Counted from the stretch's first letter, positions 1-13,223 are shown. The stretch: DNA of 44,292 nucleotides from an uncultured Kiloniella sp. (GCF_937128705.1 NZ_CAKZMP010000025.1:1-44292), one strand, 5' to 3'. Numbers and translations are program-made. The notes: a model not told the origin generated them from the sequence alone.

Positions 1-776
1 CGTCATTGGCGCTGTCTGAATATTTCACCCATATCGATTTTCTAAAACAACCCTTTGTCGTGCTTAGCTTTATAAGCGCGCAAATGTGGCTTCCGGGTAT
101 TTTTGAGAGCAATGCCGAGCATATGGGATCTGCCCCATTATGGACGCTCCGTTATGAGATTTTGGCCTATATTGGGACAGCGATTATCTTCTCTCTGGGC
201 CTATTGAAGAAAAAATGGATGGTGCTCGCGCAATTTATTGTGCCGTCAATTGCCTGGGTCGCGGCCCATGGATTAGGTGTTTTTGAGATGATGCCTGGGA
301 CAGTACAAAACCTCTTACGGTTTGGGATTGCTTACGGCCTTGGTGCAACAATTTATGCCTATCGAGATCGCTTAAGCTTTCATGTTATCGGTATACCGCT
401 CATTATTGGACTTGCGGCGCTCCTTCATAAACTCCAAATCTTTGAAGTCGCGATGAATGTGATGCTCGCTTATTTCGTGATGTGGGCCGCTTATATCAAA
501 GCGCCCAAACTGAACTTTCTACAAAAACTCAGCGATGTCTCCTATGGCGTCTATATTTATCACTGGTGTATTTTACAGCTGCTCTTCATGTGGATGCCAA
601 AGCTCTCTGTCACGGCGCTGTTCCTCATCACCTTGCCGATTACGTTTTTGCTAGCGACGCTGTCATGGCATTTTGTTGAAAAACCAATGTTGAAACACAA
701 GACTGGTTTCTCAAAATATCTGCGCTTTGGCCGAAAAAAGCCGAGCTATGATGTTAAGGCTGTCTTACTCGATTAG
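1..776 (+). CDS. Acyltransferase 3 (OafA/YrhL-like) membrane protein, 5' truncated by window edge
   Basis: Multi-TM ORF with acyltransferase-3-like segments (SAPLWTLRYEILAY, SYGVYIYHWCILQ, HFVEKPMLKHK); open at the window start. Confidence 0.75.
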   Translation, partial: SLALSEYFTHIDFLKQPFVVLSFISAQMWLPGIFESNAEHMGSAPLWTLRYEILAYIGTAIIFSLGLLKKKWMVLAQFIVPSIAWVAAHGLGVFEMMPGTVQNLLRFGIAYGLGATIYAYRDRLSFHVIGIPLIIGLAALLHKLQIFEVAMNVMLAYFVMWAAYIKAPKLNFLQKLSDVSYGVYIYHWCILQLLFMWMPKLSVTALFLITLPITFLLATLSWHFVEKPMLKHKTGFSKYLRFGRKKPSYDVKAVLLD

Positions 777-2170
777 AAGTGTATCGTCCGATCATAGGCA
801 TCCAGCACAGATTCATGCATCATCTCTGACAAGGTTGGATGCGGGAAGACAGTGTGCATAAGCTCTTCTTCCGTTGTCTCAAGCCCCATCGCAACAACAA
901 AACCCTGAATAAGTTCAGTGACTTCCGCGCCAATCATATGTGCCCCGAGTAGTTCACCTGTCTTGGCGTCAAAGATCGTTTTGACCAGACCTTCGGCCTC
1001 ACCAAGCGCAATAGCCTTTCCGTTACCCGCAAAAGGGAAGCGACCGATTTTAACATCACGGCCTTCCGCTTTGGCTGTCTGTTCGTTCAGACCCACAGAT
1101 GCAATCTGTGGATGGCAATAGGTACAACCGGGGATCTTTGACTTATCAATCGGATGTGCAGACAAACCCGCAATCTTTTCAATACAAACAACACCTTCGT
1201 GTTCAGCCTTGTGCGCCAACATTGGCGGACCAGCCACATCACCGATCGCAAAAACACCCGGTACATTGGTGCGCGAAAACTCATCCGTAACAATACAGCC
1301 ACGATCAGTTTTGATACCAAGAGCTTCCAAACCAAGGTTTTCAATATTACCAACAACACCAACCGCGGAAATCACACGATCAACGGTGATCTGCTCAGTC
1401 TTGCCATTTTTCTCAAGTGTCGCAGTGACCTGATTGGATTTTTTATCGAGCTTGCTGACTTTGGTTCCTGTACGGAATTTCAAACCATGTTTACCCAACT
1501 GCTTTTGGGCTAGCTTTGAAATCTCATCATCTTCCACGGGCAAAATTTTATCAAAAATTTCAACCACGGTAACGTCGGCACCGAGAGTGCTGTAGAAATC
1601 AGCAAATTCAATACCAATAGCACCAGACCCGACAACCAACATTGATTTTGGCATCGTATCAGGACGCAAAGCTTCGCGATACGTCCAAACAAGCTTGCCA
1701 TCAGGCTCTAATCCCGGAAGAGTTCGGGCACGAGCACCCGTTGCAATGATAATATTTTTGGCTGTTAAAGCCGTTTTTTTCTTATCTTTGCCCTCAACGG
1801 TCATTTTGCCAGCAGCGGTTAAAGTACCTGTGCCATCAAAGACTGCTACCTTGTTCTTCTTAAGAAGATGACCAACACCGCCATTTAGCTGCTTTGATAC
1901 ACCCTTGGAACGCTCAACGATTTTTTGTAAATCAAAACTGATATTTGATGCGGACAAACCATAGTCTTCCGCATGCTTCATGTTACGATAAATTTCGGCA
2001 GATCGCAGTAATGCCTTCGTTGGGATACATCCCCAGTTCAGGCAGATTCCTCCGAGGTGATCTTTTTCCACTACAGCCGTTTTCAGGCCCAGCTGTGCCG
2101 AACGTATCGCCGCCACATAACCACCAGGGCCACCACCAAGAACGATAACATCAAAGTTAGTATCACTCAT
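773..2170 (-). CDS. lpdA: Dihydrolipoyl dehydrogenase (E3)
   Basis: FAD motif VIVLGGGPGGYVAAIRSAQLG, redox motif GGICLNWGCIPTKALL; follows pdhC. Confidence 0.97.
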   Translation of the reverse strand: MSDTNFDVIVLGGGPGGYVAAIRSAQLGLKTAVVEKDHLGGICLNWGCIPTKALLRSAEIYRNMKHAEDYGLSASNISFDLQKIVERSKGVSKQLNGGVGHLLKKNKVAVFDGTGTLTAAGKMTVEGKDKKKTALTAKNIIIATGARARTLPGLEPDGKLVWTYREALRPDTMPKSMLVVGSGAIGIEFADFYSTLGADVTVVEIFDKILPVEDDEISKLAQKQLGKHGLKFRTGTKVSKLDKKSNQVTATLEKNGKTEQITVDRVISAVGVVGNIENLGLEALGIKTDRGCIVTDEFSRTNVPGVFAIGDVAGPPMLAHKAEHEGVVCIEKIAGLSAHPIDKSKIPGCTYCHPQIASVGLNEQTAKAEGRDVKIGRFPFAGNGKAIALGEAEGLVKTIFDAKTGELLGAHMIGAEVTELIQGFVVAMGLETTEEELMHTVFPHPTLSEMMHESVLDAYDRTIHF

Positions 2171-2182
2171 AATTTCATCCCC

Positions 2183-3511
2183 CTAAAGAAGCATGGAGAG
2201 AGGTTCTTGGATCAAGGCTTTGAAGGCAGCCATGTATTCTGCACCAACGGCCCCATCAACCACACGGTGGTCAACAGATAGGGTACAGGTCATCACTGTC
2301 GCAATTGCCAAGGCACCATCTTTAACGACAGGACGCTGCTCTCCGGCACCAACGGCAAGAATACATCCCTGTGGCGGGTTGATGATGGCAGAGAAGTCTT
2401 TAATACCAAACATACCAAGGTTAGAGATCGAGAATGTCCCCCCCTGATATTCTTCTGGTTTTAGTTTGCCATCACGTGCACGACCAGCCAGATCTTTCAT
2501 CTCTCCAGAGATAACACCAAGACCTTTATTCTGAGCAGCTTTAATGATTGGCGTAATCAGACCTGATGGCGTTGCAACAGCCACAGATATATCAGCGTTC
2601 TTATAACTAAGAATACCCTCATCACTAAATGAGGCGTTTGCAGCAGGTACTTTTTTCAACGCCAGAGCCGCCGCACGAATAACAAAGTCATTCACGGAAA
2701 TCTTCACATCACCACTTGCATTCAATTCTTTACGGAATGCGAGTAGCTTATCCATTTCACAATCAACAGATAGATAGAAATGAGGAACCGTTTGTTTGGA
2801 CTCACTCAAACGGTTGGCAATCACACGACGCATAGAGCTCAATGGCTCCAAATCGTATTCCATACCAAGCATATCTGCGAGTTCACGCGCATTTGGTCCC
2901 GATGCAGCCGACGCTGCTTTGGCCGGTGCCGCAGCAGATGTTTCAGTCGAAGCACCCGCTTTGCCAATCCCTTGCTCTAAAGCCGACAGGATATCAGCCT
3001 TCACAATACGCCCATGAGGCCCTGACCCTTTAAGGGCAGAAAGCTCAAGGCTTTCTTGCGAAGCCATCCGTCTGGCAAGAGGACTTGCAAAAATACGGTC
3101 TCCACTTGCTGAAACGGGTGCTGGCCCAGTTGGCGTTGACGGGGTTGTTGATGGTGGCGTTTTCTCTGCTGTTGACGCAGCGGAAGCAGCTTCTTCTTGC
3201 TTCGGCTCAGCCTTAGCGGCAGATGCTTCAGTTTCAGATGAAAAATTCTCTAACGCACTGGCATCTTCGTCTTCTTCCAGCAAGACAGCAATCGTCTGAT
3301 TAACCGCTACACCTTCTGTTCCGCCGGGAACAAGAATCTTGGCAATTGTACCTTCCTCAACCGCCTCTACTTCCATTGTCGCTTTATCAGTTTCAATTTC
3401 CGCAAGAACATCACCGGAATTAACAGTATCACCTTCATTCACCAGCCAACGGGATAATGTACCTTCTGTCATTGTAGGCGACAGGGCGGGCATAAGAATA
3501 TTTATAGGCAT
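2183..3511 (-). CDS. pdhC: Pyruvate dehydrogenase complex dihydrolipoamide acetyltransferase (E2)
   Basis: Lipoyl domain [13 protein letters not shown]3-binding domain ASPLARRMA, catalytic DHRVVDGAVGA. Confidence 0.96.
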   Translation of the reverse strand: MPINILMPALSPTMTEGTLSRWLVNEGDTVNSGDVLAEIETDKATMEVEAVEEGTIAKILVPGGTEGVAVNQTIAVLLEEDEDASALENFSSETEASAAKAEPKQEEAASAASTAEKTPPSTTPSTPTGPAPVSASGDRIFASPLARRMASQESLELSALKGSGPHGRIVKADILSALEQGIGKAGASTETSAAAPAKAASAASGPNARELADMLGMEYDLEPLSSMRRVIANRLSESKQTVPHFYLSVDCEMDKLLAFRKELNASGDVKISVNDFVIRAAALALKKVPAANASFSDEGILSYKNADISVAVATPSGLITPIIKAAQNKGLGVISGEMKDLAGRARDGKLKPEEYQGGTFSISNLGMFGIKDFSAIINPPQGCILAVGAGEQRPVVKDGALAIATVMTCTLSVDHRVVDGAVGAEYMAAFKALIQEPLSMLL

Positions 3512-3532
3512 CGTATTTCTCCCCTGCTCTAC

Positions 3533-4915
3533 TTATGAGCGATAGCAGACTTCTTTGGCCGAAGTAACAATATGAGAACTCTGTGGTAGCGCAAGCTGCT
3601 CAAGGTTCGCGGCGTAAGGCAACGGAACGTCAACACCCGCAACACGTTGAACCGGAGCATCAAGGTAATCAAACGCCTGTTCCATAACCATTGCTGAAAT
3701 CTCGGATCCAACGCCAGAGAAAGCCCAGCCCTCTTCAACCGTCACAAGACGATTAGTCTTACGCACGGAATTAAGAATGGTCTCGGTATCCAGTGGGCGG
3801 ATTGTTCTCAAATCGATAACTTCTGCAGAAATGCCTTCTTTTGCCAGCTCTTCTGCCGCTTCCAACGCTTTTCCAACCATAATAGAGAAAGTCACGATAG
3901 TAACGTCAGTACCCGGGCGAACAATCTTGGCTTTACCAATTGGCACGGTCCAATCATCCGTATCCGGCACGTCAAAACTTTGTCCGTAGAGAAGTTCATT
4001 TTCGAGGAAGATCACCGGGTTCGGATCACGAATGGCAGACTTAAGCAGTCCCTTGGCATCTGCAGCAGAATAAGGGGACACAACTTTAAGCCCCGGACAA
4101 TGCGCATACCAACTTGCATAACATTGAGAATGCTGAGCACCAACACGGGATGCCGCACCGTTTGGTCCACGGAAAACAATCGGACTGCTAACCTGACCAC
4201 CAGACATGTAACGTGTTTTTGCTGCTGAGTTAATAATGTGGTCAATCGCCTGCATCGCAAAGTTGAACGTCATAAATTCAACAATCGGGTTTAGACCATA
4301 AAACGCGGCACCAACACCCAACCCGGCAAAACCATGCTCTGTAATGGGTGTATCAATAACGCGCTTGGCACCAAACTCATCAAGCAGCCCCTGACTGATT
4401 TTGTAAGCCCCTTGGTATTGAGCGACTTCTTCACCCATGAGGAATACTTTTTCATTACGGCGCATTTCTTCTGCCATTGCATCACGCAACGCTTCGCGAA
4501 CTGTCGTGCTGATAAAAGGTCCGCCCCATTCGCTCTCTGGCGCTACAGATTCTGCTTTTGGTGCTTCTGGTGCAGCCACATTGGCAGCCTCGGATGATAC
4601 AGCGGCTGGCTGGGATTCAGCCTGAGCTACAGGTGCCGCAGCTGAATAATTACTCAGGTCCGCATCACTTTCGTCTTCTTCAAGAAGAAGGGCGATTGGG
4701 GTATTTACAGCAACATTATCCGTATCACCATCAACAAGGATCTTACCAAGAATCCCGTCGTCAACAGCTTCTACTTCCATCGTCGCTTTATCTGTTTCAA
4801 TTTCGGCCAGAATATCACCTGATGATACACTGTCGCCTTCGTTTTTCATCCAACGCGCAAGTTTCCCCTCTGTCATAGTGGGGGAAAGCGCAGGCATAAG
4901 AATTTCTATTGGCAT
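3533..4915 (-). CDS. pdhB: Pyruvate dehydrogenase E1 beta subunit with N-terminal lipoyl domain
   Basis: N-terminal lipoyl domain [12 protein letters not shown] followed by E1-beta transketolase domain ([24 protein letters not shown]). Confidence 0.96.
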   Translation of the reverse strand: MPIEILMPALSPTMTEGKLARWMKNEGDSVSSGDILAEIETDKATMEVEAVDDGILGKILVDGDTDNVAVNTPIALLLEEDESDADLSNYSAAAPVAQAESQPAAVSSEAANVAAPEAPKAESVAPESEWGGPFISTTVREALRDAMAEEMRRNEKVFLMGEEVAQYQGAYKISQGLLDEFGAKRVIDTPITEHGFAGLGVGAAFYGLNPIVEFMTFNFAMQAIDHIINSAAKTRYMSGGQVSSPIVFRGPNGAASRVGAQHSQCYASWYAHCPGLKVVSPYSAADAKGLLKSAIRDPNPVIFLENELLYGQSFDVPDTDDWTVPIGKAKIVRPGTDVTIVTFSIMVGKALEAAEELAKEGISAEVIDLRTIRPLDTETILNSVRKTNRLVTVEEGWAFSGVGSEISAMVMEQAFDYLDAPVQRVAGVDVPLPYAANLEQLALPQSSHIVTSAKEVCYRS

Positions 4916-4942
4916 ATTTTCTTCTCCGGAATGACGGACAGC

Positions 4943-5980
4943 TTACGCGTCAGCGTACACATCGGTGTAAAGTTCAGAAGGATCTGGCTCGGGGCTAGAC
5001 TGTGCAAATTCAGCAGATTTGGAAACAATCGCTTTAACATCCTTATCGATTTGCTTCATACCTGCTTCGTCTATTACATTCTTTTTTTCCATGACCGCGC
5101 GGAGACGTTCAATTGGATCGCGTTCTTCACGCACTTTTTGAACTTCTTCTTTTGAACGGTATTTAGCTGGATCAGACATGGAATGCCCACGATAACGATA
5201 GGTCATCATCTCCATGATGTACGGGCCCTTGCCACTTCTGGCATGTTCCACAGCAATCTTAGCCGCTTCACGCACAGCAACAACGTCCATACCATCAACT
5301 TGCATACCGGGAATTCCATAGGCACTGCCACGATGATAAAGTTCAGTGCTATTCGCAGAAGAACGTTCAGTTGACGTTCCCATGCCATAACGGTTGTTTT
5401 CAATGACATAAACAACAGGCAGATCCCATAAGGAAGCCATGTTGAATGATTCATAAACCTGCCCCTGATTCAATGCGCCATCACCCAAATAGGCAACATT
5501 GACTGCATTTTCGTCCAGATACTTATGAGCAAAGGCAATGCCTGTTCCAATAGGAACCTGAGCACCAACAATACCATGCCCACCATAGAAGCCTTTTTCT
5601 TCGCTAAACATGTGCATAGAACCGCCCTTACCTTTGGAGTATCCGCCGATACGCCCGGTAAGTTCAGCCATCACACCATCAGGATCCATACCACAAGCAA
5701 GCATGTGTCCGTGGTCACGATAAGATGTCAGAATCGTATCACGATCTTCTAACACAGATTGGATGCCAACAACGACAGCTTCCTGCCCGATGTAAAGGTG
5801 ACAAAATCCACCGATCAAGCCCATGCCATACAATTGTCCCGCTTTTTCTTCAAAGCGGCGGATCAAAAGCATTTCACGATAAAAATCAAGGATCATTTCA
5901 TTGTTAACGTCGGATGGAAGCGCAGAAGAGGCTGTCCGTTTCTTAGGGGCCCGTTTGGTGGGCGTTTTTTTAGTCGCCAT
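4943..5980 (-). CDS. pdhA: Pyruvate dehydrogenase E1 alpha subunit
   Basis: TPP motif LGDGALNQGQVYESFNMASLWDLPVVYVIENN, YRYRGHSMSDPAKYR; start taken as MATKKTPTKRAP rather than the longest ORF start at 6034. Confidence 0.96.
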   Translation of the reverse strand: MATKKTPTKRAPKKRTASSALPSDVNNEMILDFYREMLLIRRFEEKAGQLYGMGLIGGFCHLYIGQEAVVVGIQSVLEDRDTILTSYRDHGHMLACGMDPDGVMAELTGRIGGYSKGKGGSMHMFSEEKGFYGGHGIVGAQVPIGTGIAFAHKYLDENAVNVAYLGDGALNQGQVYESFNMASLWDLPVVYVIENNRYGMGTSTERSSANSTELYHRGSAYGIPGMQVDGMDVVAVREAAKIAVEHARSGKGPYIMEMMTYRYRGHSMSDPAKYRSKEEVQKVREERDPIERLRAVMEKKNVIDEAGMKQIDKDVKAIVSKSAEFAQSSPEPDPSELYTDVYADA

Positions 5981-6135
5981 GCGAGGTTTCCCGTTCAAGT
6001 TAGTGTTACGCACTAAGGGGTTTATGTCTCGCACCTAAAATAAGGGAAAAGTAATTTTATTACAATAGATTTTATACCCTTGATTTATAAAGATTTTTTC
6101 TACATTAACTGAAAATAAGTTAACTCAAGAAAAAA

Positions 6136-6150
6136 TGCTGCATTGCACAA
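6136..6150. promoter_or_regulatory. TGC-N3-GCA motif (TGCTGCATTGCACAA) upstream of pdhA
   Basis: Intergenic between ftsB stop and pdhA start; core TGCATTGCA at 6139-6147. Confidence 0.45.
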
Positions 6151-6166
6151 TATTTAGTTAATTATT

Positions 6167-6481
6167 TTAGCGCTGTTTTATAACCAGATATTCGTTTTCG
6201 CGACCGTAATTAAGAACATCCCGCGCCCGTTCTTCCAAAAGGTCAGGATCCAGGTTATCAGGACGCAAAAGGGCAACCCTTGATTCCAGTTCTTGGCGAT
6301 CACCTTGAACACCAACCATTTCAATTTGTTTGGCTTGCAGATTTTGGGTGAGATGGATCCACGCCCAAACCCCACGATCACCTTCAATTGTGTGATACGC
6401 GAAATAAGCAACCAGTGACGCGCCCAAGACCTGCGGGATCACGACACGGGATCGTTTATGAATCTCTCTAAATAAAGACAT
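6167..6481 (-). CDS. ftsB: FtsB/DivIC septum formation initiator family protein
   Basis: Short protein with one TM segment and coiled-coil, ERARDVLNYGRENEYLV C-terminus; conserved position upstream of pdhA. Confidence 0.85.
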   Translation of the reverse strand: MSLFREIHKRSRVVIPQVLGASLVAYFAYHTIEGDRGVWAWIHLTQNLQAKQIEMVGVQGDRQELESRVALLRPDNLDPDLLEERARDVLNYGRENEYLVIKQR

Positions 6482-6589
6482 TTACTCTAAATCAATTTTA
6501 TTTGCATGCAGCCTAACTAATCTAACAGATAAAATAGTTATTGGGAATAAACAAAGCATTAATGCTCAATACAGAACACAAAAACACAA

Positions 6590-6618
6590 TTGACATACGT
6601 TATGTTATAACATAACAA
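6590..6618 (+). promoter_or_regulatory. Candidate promoter with overlapping Zur-type operator
   Basis: TTGACA (6590-6595), 17-bp spacer, TAACAA (6613-6618); perfect 18-bp palindrome GTTATGTTATAACATAAC at 6599-6616. Confidence 0.75.
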
Positions 6619-6649
6619 TCATTCAAACATCTGATTTGAGGTGATAATT

Positions 6650-7849
6650 ATGAACAAACTAAGTGTAACAGTCCTTTCTGGTTTTCTTGGGGCAGGCAAA
6701 ACAACCCTTTTAAACCAAATTCTCAACAATACGGAGCTCGAAAGAGTTGCTGTTATCGTAAACGACATGAGCGAAGTGAATATCGACGCTGATGTTCTTC
6801 AATACAAAAATTCATCTCTTTCTCAAACGGATGAAAACCTTGTTGAAATGACGAACGGTTGCATTTGCTGCACATTAAGAGAAGATTTACTTCAAGAAGT
6901 CAGTAACTTGGCAGGTTCTAATAAATTCGACCACTTAATTATCGAATCATCTGGAATTTCAGAACCCCTTCCCGTTGCAAGTACTTTTGAATTCAGAGAC
7001 GAAAATGGCTATAGCCTCTCAGATGTGACCACCCTAGACAACATGGTCACGGTTATTGATGCAGGAAATTTATTAAATGACTTCTCCTCTTCTGACCTGC
7101 TATGTGACACCGAAGAATCACTCGGTCCAGAAGACAAACGCTCCCTCGTTAACTTGCATGTCGATCAGATTGAATTCTCAAGTACTATTATTCTGAACAA
7201 AACGGACCTGGCATCGGAAGAAACATTAAAAGAAGTCAGAAAAGTAATTAAGGCTCTAAACCCTGATGCAACAGTTTTTGAAACAGAACAAGCAAAAGTA
7301 CCCCTAACAGAACTTCTTGATACACATCGTTTTAGCTTTGAAAAAGCCCATGAACACCCTCTTTGGGCAAAAGAACTTTATGGATATGAAAATCATGTTC
7401 CTGAAACAGAAGAATATGACATCCACAGCTTTGTTTACAGGTCAAAAAAACCGTTCGTTCCCGAAAAAATTGCACACTTCTTTAGTCAAAAACAAAACGG
7501 TGTCCTCAGATCAAAGGGTCATTTCTGGCTATCAAATCGACCAGATCAAGTTGGCGAAATGTCCCAAGCAGGAAAATACACTACGACGGAATTGATTGGT
7601 AAATGGTGGTCTTCTGTCCCCAAAAACAGGTGGCCAGACGATCAAGAATTCATCACACAAATTAAAAAAAATTGGGATCCCGCATTTGGCGACCGTCGGA
7701 ACGAAATCGTTTTCATTGGTTCTCAAATGAATAAGGAAGAAATAATTAACCGCCTTAATGACTGCTTAGTCAAAGAAGACGAATTTCTTCCTGAAACTTG
7801 GCAATCGCAACATAAAGATTGCTTCAATCACTGGGCTCAACAGGCCTGA
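6650..7849 (+). CDS. COG0523/CobW-family GTPase, ZigA-like zinc metallochaperone
   Basis: Walker [16 protein letters not shown], metal motif [28 protein letters not shown] before ATG 6650; Zur-type palindrome upstream. Confidence 0.9.
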   Translation: MNKLSVTVLSGFLGAGKTTLLNQILNNTELERVAVIVNDMSEVNIDADVLQYKNSSLSQTDENLVEMTNGCICCTLREDLLQEVSNLAGSNKFDHLIIESSGISEPLPVASTFEFRDENGYSLSDVTTLDNMVTVIDAGNLLNDFSSSDLLCDTEESLGPEDKRSLVNLHVDQIEFSSTIILNKTDLASEETLKEVRKVIKALNPDATVFETEQAKVPLTELLDTHRFSFEKAHEHPLWAKELYGYENHVPETEEYDIHSFVYRSKKPFVPEKIAHFFSQKQNGVLRSKGHFWLSNRPDQVGEMSQAGKYTTTELIGKWWSSVPKNRWPDDQEFITQIKKNWDPAFGDRRNEIVFIGSQMNKEEIINRLNDCLVKEDEFLPETWQSQHKDCFNHWAQQA

Positions 7850-7887
7850 CGACAATAACATTCAAAAAAACAAAGATATTTTATACA

Positions 7888-8604
7888 ATGAGAAAACTTC
7901 TCCCTGCCCTATTACTTACCCTCCTCCCCACAGCCAGCTTTGCACATGGCATATGGATTACTGATCGTTTTGGCGAGCCATCTATCGTCTATGGTCATGG
8001 TGCGTCAGATGACTCCTATCAGGATGAAAAGCTGAAATCAGTCCAAATACACATGCCAGATGGCACAGTGAACACAGGGAAAACGCGTAAGACTGAAAGT
8101 TATATCAACATTAAAATTCCAAAGAAAACACAAGCTGTAACAGCCGTTTTCGATAATGGATATTGGACAAAAGACACAAAAGGGAAATGGCATAATCTAA
8201 AAAAATCACAGGTAGAAAATCCAGTATCTGCAGGACATTATTTTAAATACACCACGCACATTCCACTTGGTGCAGACACCTTAGAAAAACCTTTGGGTCT
8301 GCCATTAGAAATTTTTCCCCTGCAAAACCCGCATGATCTAGAGCAAGGAGACAAGCTGTCTCTTCGGGTTCTTTTGAATAAAAAACCTGTGGAAGGATTG
8401 AAGGTAATCGCTGATTACATCAATGACGAAGCAGCTAAGAAATTGATCACTGACGAAAACGGTGAAGTAACAATTACAATAAGGAATCAGGAATTAAACG
8501 TGATTGCAGTCTCGACAACCAAAGAACTCGAAGACAAAACTGATGCAGATAAAGAGGGTTATTTCTCTACCCTTTCATTTGCCTTGGAACATAAACACCA
8601 TTAA
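7888..8604 (+). CDS. DUF4198-like exported protein, putative periplasmic metal-uptake component
   Basis: Signal peptide MRKLLPALLLTLLPTASFA then HGIWITDRFGEPSIVYGHG; His-rich C-terminus EHKHH; 38 nt after the GTPase stop. Confidence 0.75.
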   Translation: MRKLLPALLLTLLPTASFAHGIWITDRFGEPSIVYGHGASDDSYQDEKLKSVQIHMPDGTVNTGKTRKTESYINIKIPKKTQAVTAVFDNGYWTKDTKGKWHNLKKSQVENPVSAGHYFKYTTHIPLGADTLEKPLGLPLEIFPLQNPHDLEQGDKLSLRVLLNKKPVEGLKVIADYINDEAAKKLITDENGEVTITIRNQELNVIAVSTTKELEDKTDADKEGYFSTLSFALEHKHH

Positions 8605-8654
8605 ATCCGTTGCTCTGATAGTATTCATCGGATCAAATATTATACCATAATAAA

Positions 8655-8686
8655 ACAGGGGCCTCGGTTCATTCCAAGGCCCCTGT
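8655..8686 (-). terminator. Intrinsic terminator downstream of eno
   Basis: 10-bp stem ACAGGGGCCT / AGGCCCCTGT; minus strand continues TTTTATT. Confidence 0.75.
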
Positions 8687-8744
8687 CGATCTTTTATACA
8701 AAACGGTTCCGAATAAATCCAGTACCGCCCTTAATATAACTTAA

Positions 8745-10028
<1,284 letters not shown>

Positions 10029-10082
10029 CTATCTCCGTTAAGAAAGTTGAGGCGCAGAGAGGGGCAGGCCTCGGTATCATAA

Positions 10083-10946
10083 TTAAGCAATAGACACAGG
10101 ATGTGCTTTTGCCAGTTTGTCGAGCTCAACCAGAAGCGAAAGAAGCTCTGGAAGCTCTTGCACCCGGATCATGTTTGGCCCATCACAAGGGGCATTATCA
10201 GGATCCTGATGAGTTTCCATAAAGAGGCCAGCAACGCCGACAGACACGGCAGCGCGAGCCAATACAGAAATGAATTCTCTCTGACCGCCAGAGGTCGCAC
10301 CCTGGCCACCAGGCTGAGCCACAGAATGCGTTGCATCAAACACAACAGGACATCCTGTTCCCATCGCCATTATTGGTAGAGAACGCATATCAGATACAAG
10401 CGTATTATATCCAAACGATGCGCCGCGCTCACACACCATTACCTTGTCATTACCTGAATCGATAATTTTCTGTGAGACGTTTGCCATATCCCAAGGGGCT
10501 AGAAACTGCCCTTTTTTGACATTGATTGCCCGACCTGTTTTAGCAGCAGCAACCAATAGATCAGTCTGACGGCACAGAAAGGCTGGAATTTGCAAGACAT
10601 CAACGACCTGCGCAACAGGTTCACACTGATGTGCCGCATGTACATCAGTAATAACCGGACATCCAAACTTAGATTTGATTTCTTCAAAAATAGATAAAGC
10701 TTCATCCATCCCAATGCCCCGAGAAGAACTAAGGCTAGTACGGTTGGCTTTATCAAAAGAAGATTTGTAAATAAGGGGAACAGAAAGCTTTTCACAGGCT
10801 TTGGTTAAAACCTCTGCCATTTCCAGTGCATGCGCCCTGCCTTCCATTTGGCAAGGACCTGCAATCAATACGAATGGTAAGTCATTACCAAAAGTAACAT
10901 TACCAACTTTAACGTGTCGCGATTGAAGGTCTGCATGCACTGCCAT
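10083..10946 (-). CDS. kdsA: 3-deoxy-8-phosphooctulonate synthase
   Basis: [69 protein letters not shown]. Confidence 0.97.
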   Translation of the reverse strand: MAVHADLQSRHVKVGNVTFGNDLPFVLIAGPCQMEGRAHALEMAEVLTKACEKLSVPLIYKSSFDKANRTSLSSSRGIGMDEALSIFEEIKSKFGCPVITDVHAAHQCEPVAQVVDVLQIPAFLCRQTDLLVAAAKTGRAINVKKGQFLAPWDMANVSQKIIDSGNDKVMVCERGASFGYNTLVSDMRSLPIMAMGTGCPVVFDATHSVAQPGGQGATSGGQREFISVLARAAVSVGVAGLFMETHQDPDNAPCDGPNMIRVQELPELLSLLVELDKLAKAHPVSIA

Positions 10947-11020
10947 AAAAATTACTTCCTATTCTTCCCTATAAATTACACCACCTAGTTCATTGAACCC
11001 AAGTTTTATCAACCCGAGAC

Positions 11021-12664
<1,644 letters not shown>

Positions 12665-12683
12665 TTAATTCAGTTTCAACAAA

Positions 12684-12706
12684 ACCGGGACCTTACTGGT
12701 CCCGGT
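12684..12706 (-). terminator. Hairpin downstream of secG, probable intrinsic terminator
   Basis: 9-bp stem ACCGGGACC / GGTCCCGGT, 5-nt loop; minus strand continues TTTTGTT. Confidence 0.65.
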
Positions 12707-12739
12707 CAATGATAGTACGTAACGGAAATAATCCGAAAC

Positions 12740-13075
12740 TTATTCTGAAACCGGAGGAGCAACTGGTTGCTCAGTCTCGGTTTGAATTGCAGGAACAGTA
12801 ATATCATCCGTAATAGAACTTGTCGTACGTCCTGTATCTGCAAGGATTGTCAGCAACAAACTAGAAGCAATAAAAGCTGCCGCCAAGATTGCTGTTGTAC
12901 GGGTTAGCAGGTTTGCAGTGCCTTGCCCGGTGAGAAAACCACCAAAGCCGCCTGAACCACCACCGGAACCGCTTCCTCCCATTCCAAGGGCACCGCCTTC
13001 GCTTTTCTGCACAAGGACGACGCCAATAAGGGACAAAGTAATCAACAAATGAATGACCAAAAGGACGTTGTTCAT
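12740..13075 (-). CDS. secG: Preprotein translocase subunit SecG
   Basis: VLLVIHLLITLSLIGVVLVQKSEGGALGMGGSGSGG with second TM segment. Confidence 0.93.
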   Translation of the reverse strand: MNNVLLVIHLLITLSLIGVVLVQKSEGGALGMGGSGSGGGSGGFGGFLTGQGTANLLTRTTAILAAAFIASSLLLTILADTGRTTSSITDDITVPAIQTETEQPVAPPVSE

Positions 13076-13130
13076 CGTTAGTAGTCTCTCAAAATTTCCG
13101 GGATATACTATCCCTATTCAACACTAAACC

Positions 13131-13158
13131 ACACACTCTAAATCTACCCAGAGTGTGT
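13131..13158 (-). other. Hairpin between tpiA and secG
   Basis: 9-bp perfect stem ACACACTCT / AGAGTGTGT, 10-nt loop, no strong U-tract. Confidence 0.5.
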
Positions 13159-13223
13159 AGTTATCATGCACCTATTCAAAACTTAACAGGCTATTTAGCC
13201 TTTTCAGATCGATATGACCAGTG

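Noticed and set aside
1154-1513. 119-aa plus-strand ORF inside lpdA
   Set aside because: Antisense to a well-supported lpdA; no domain.
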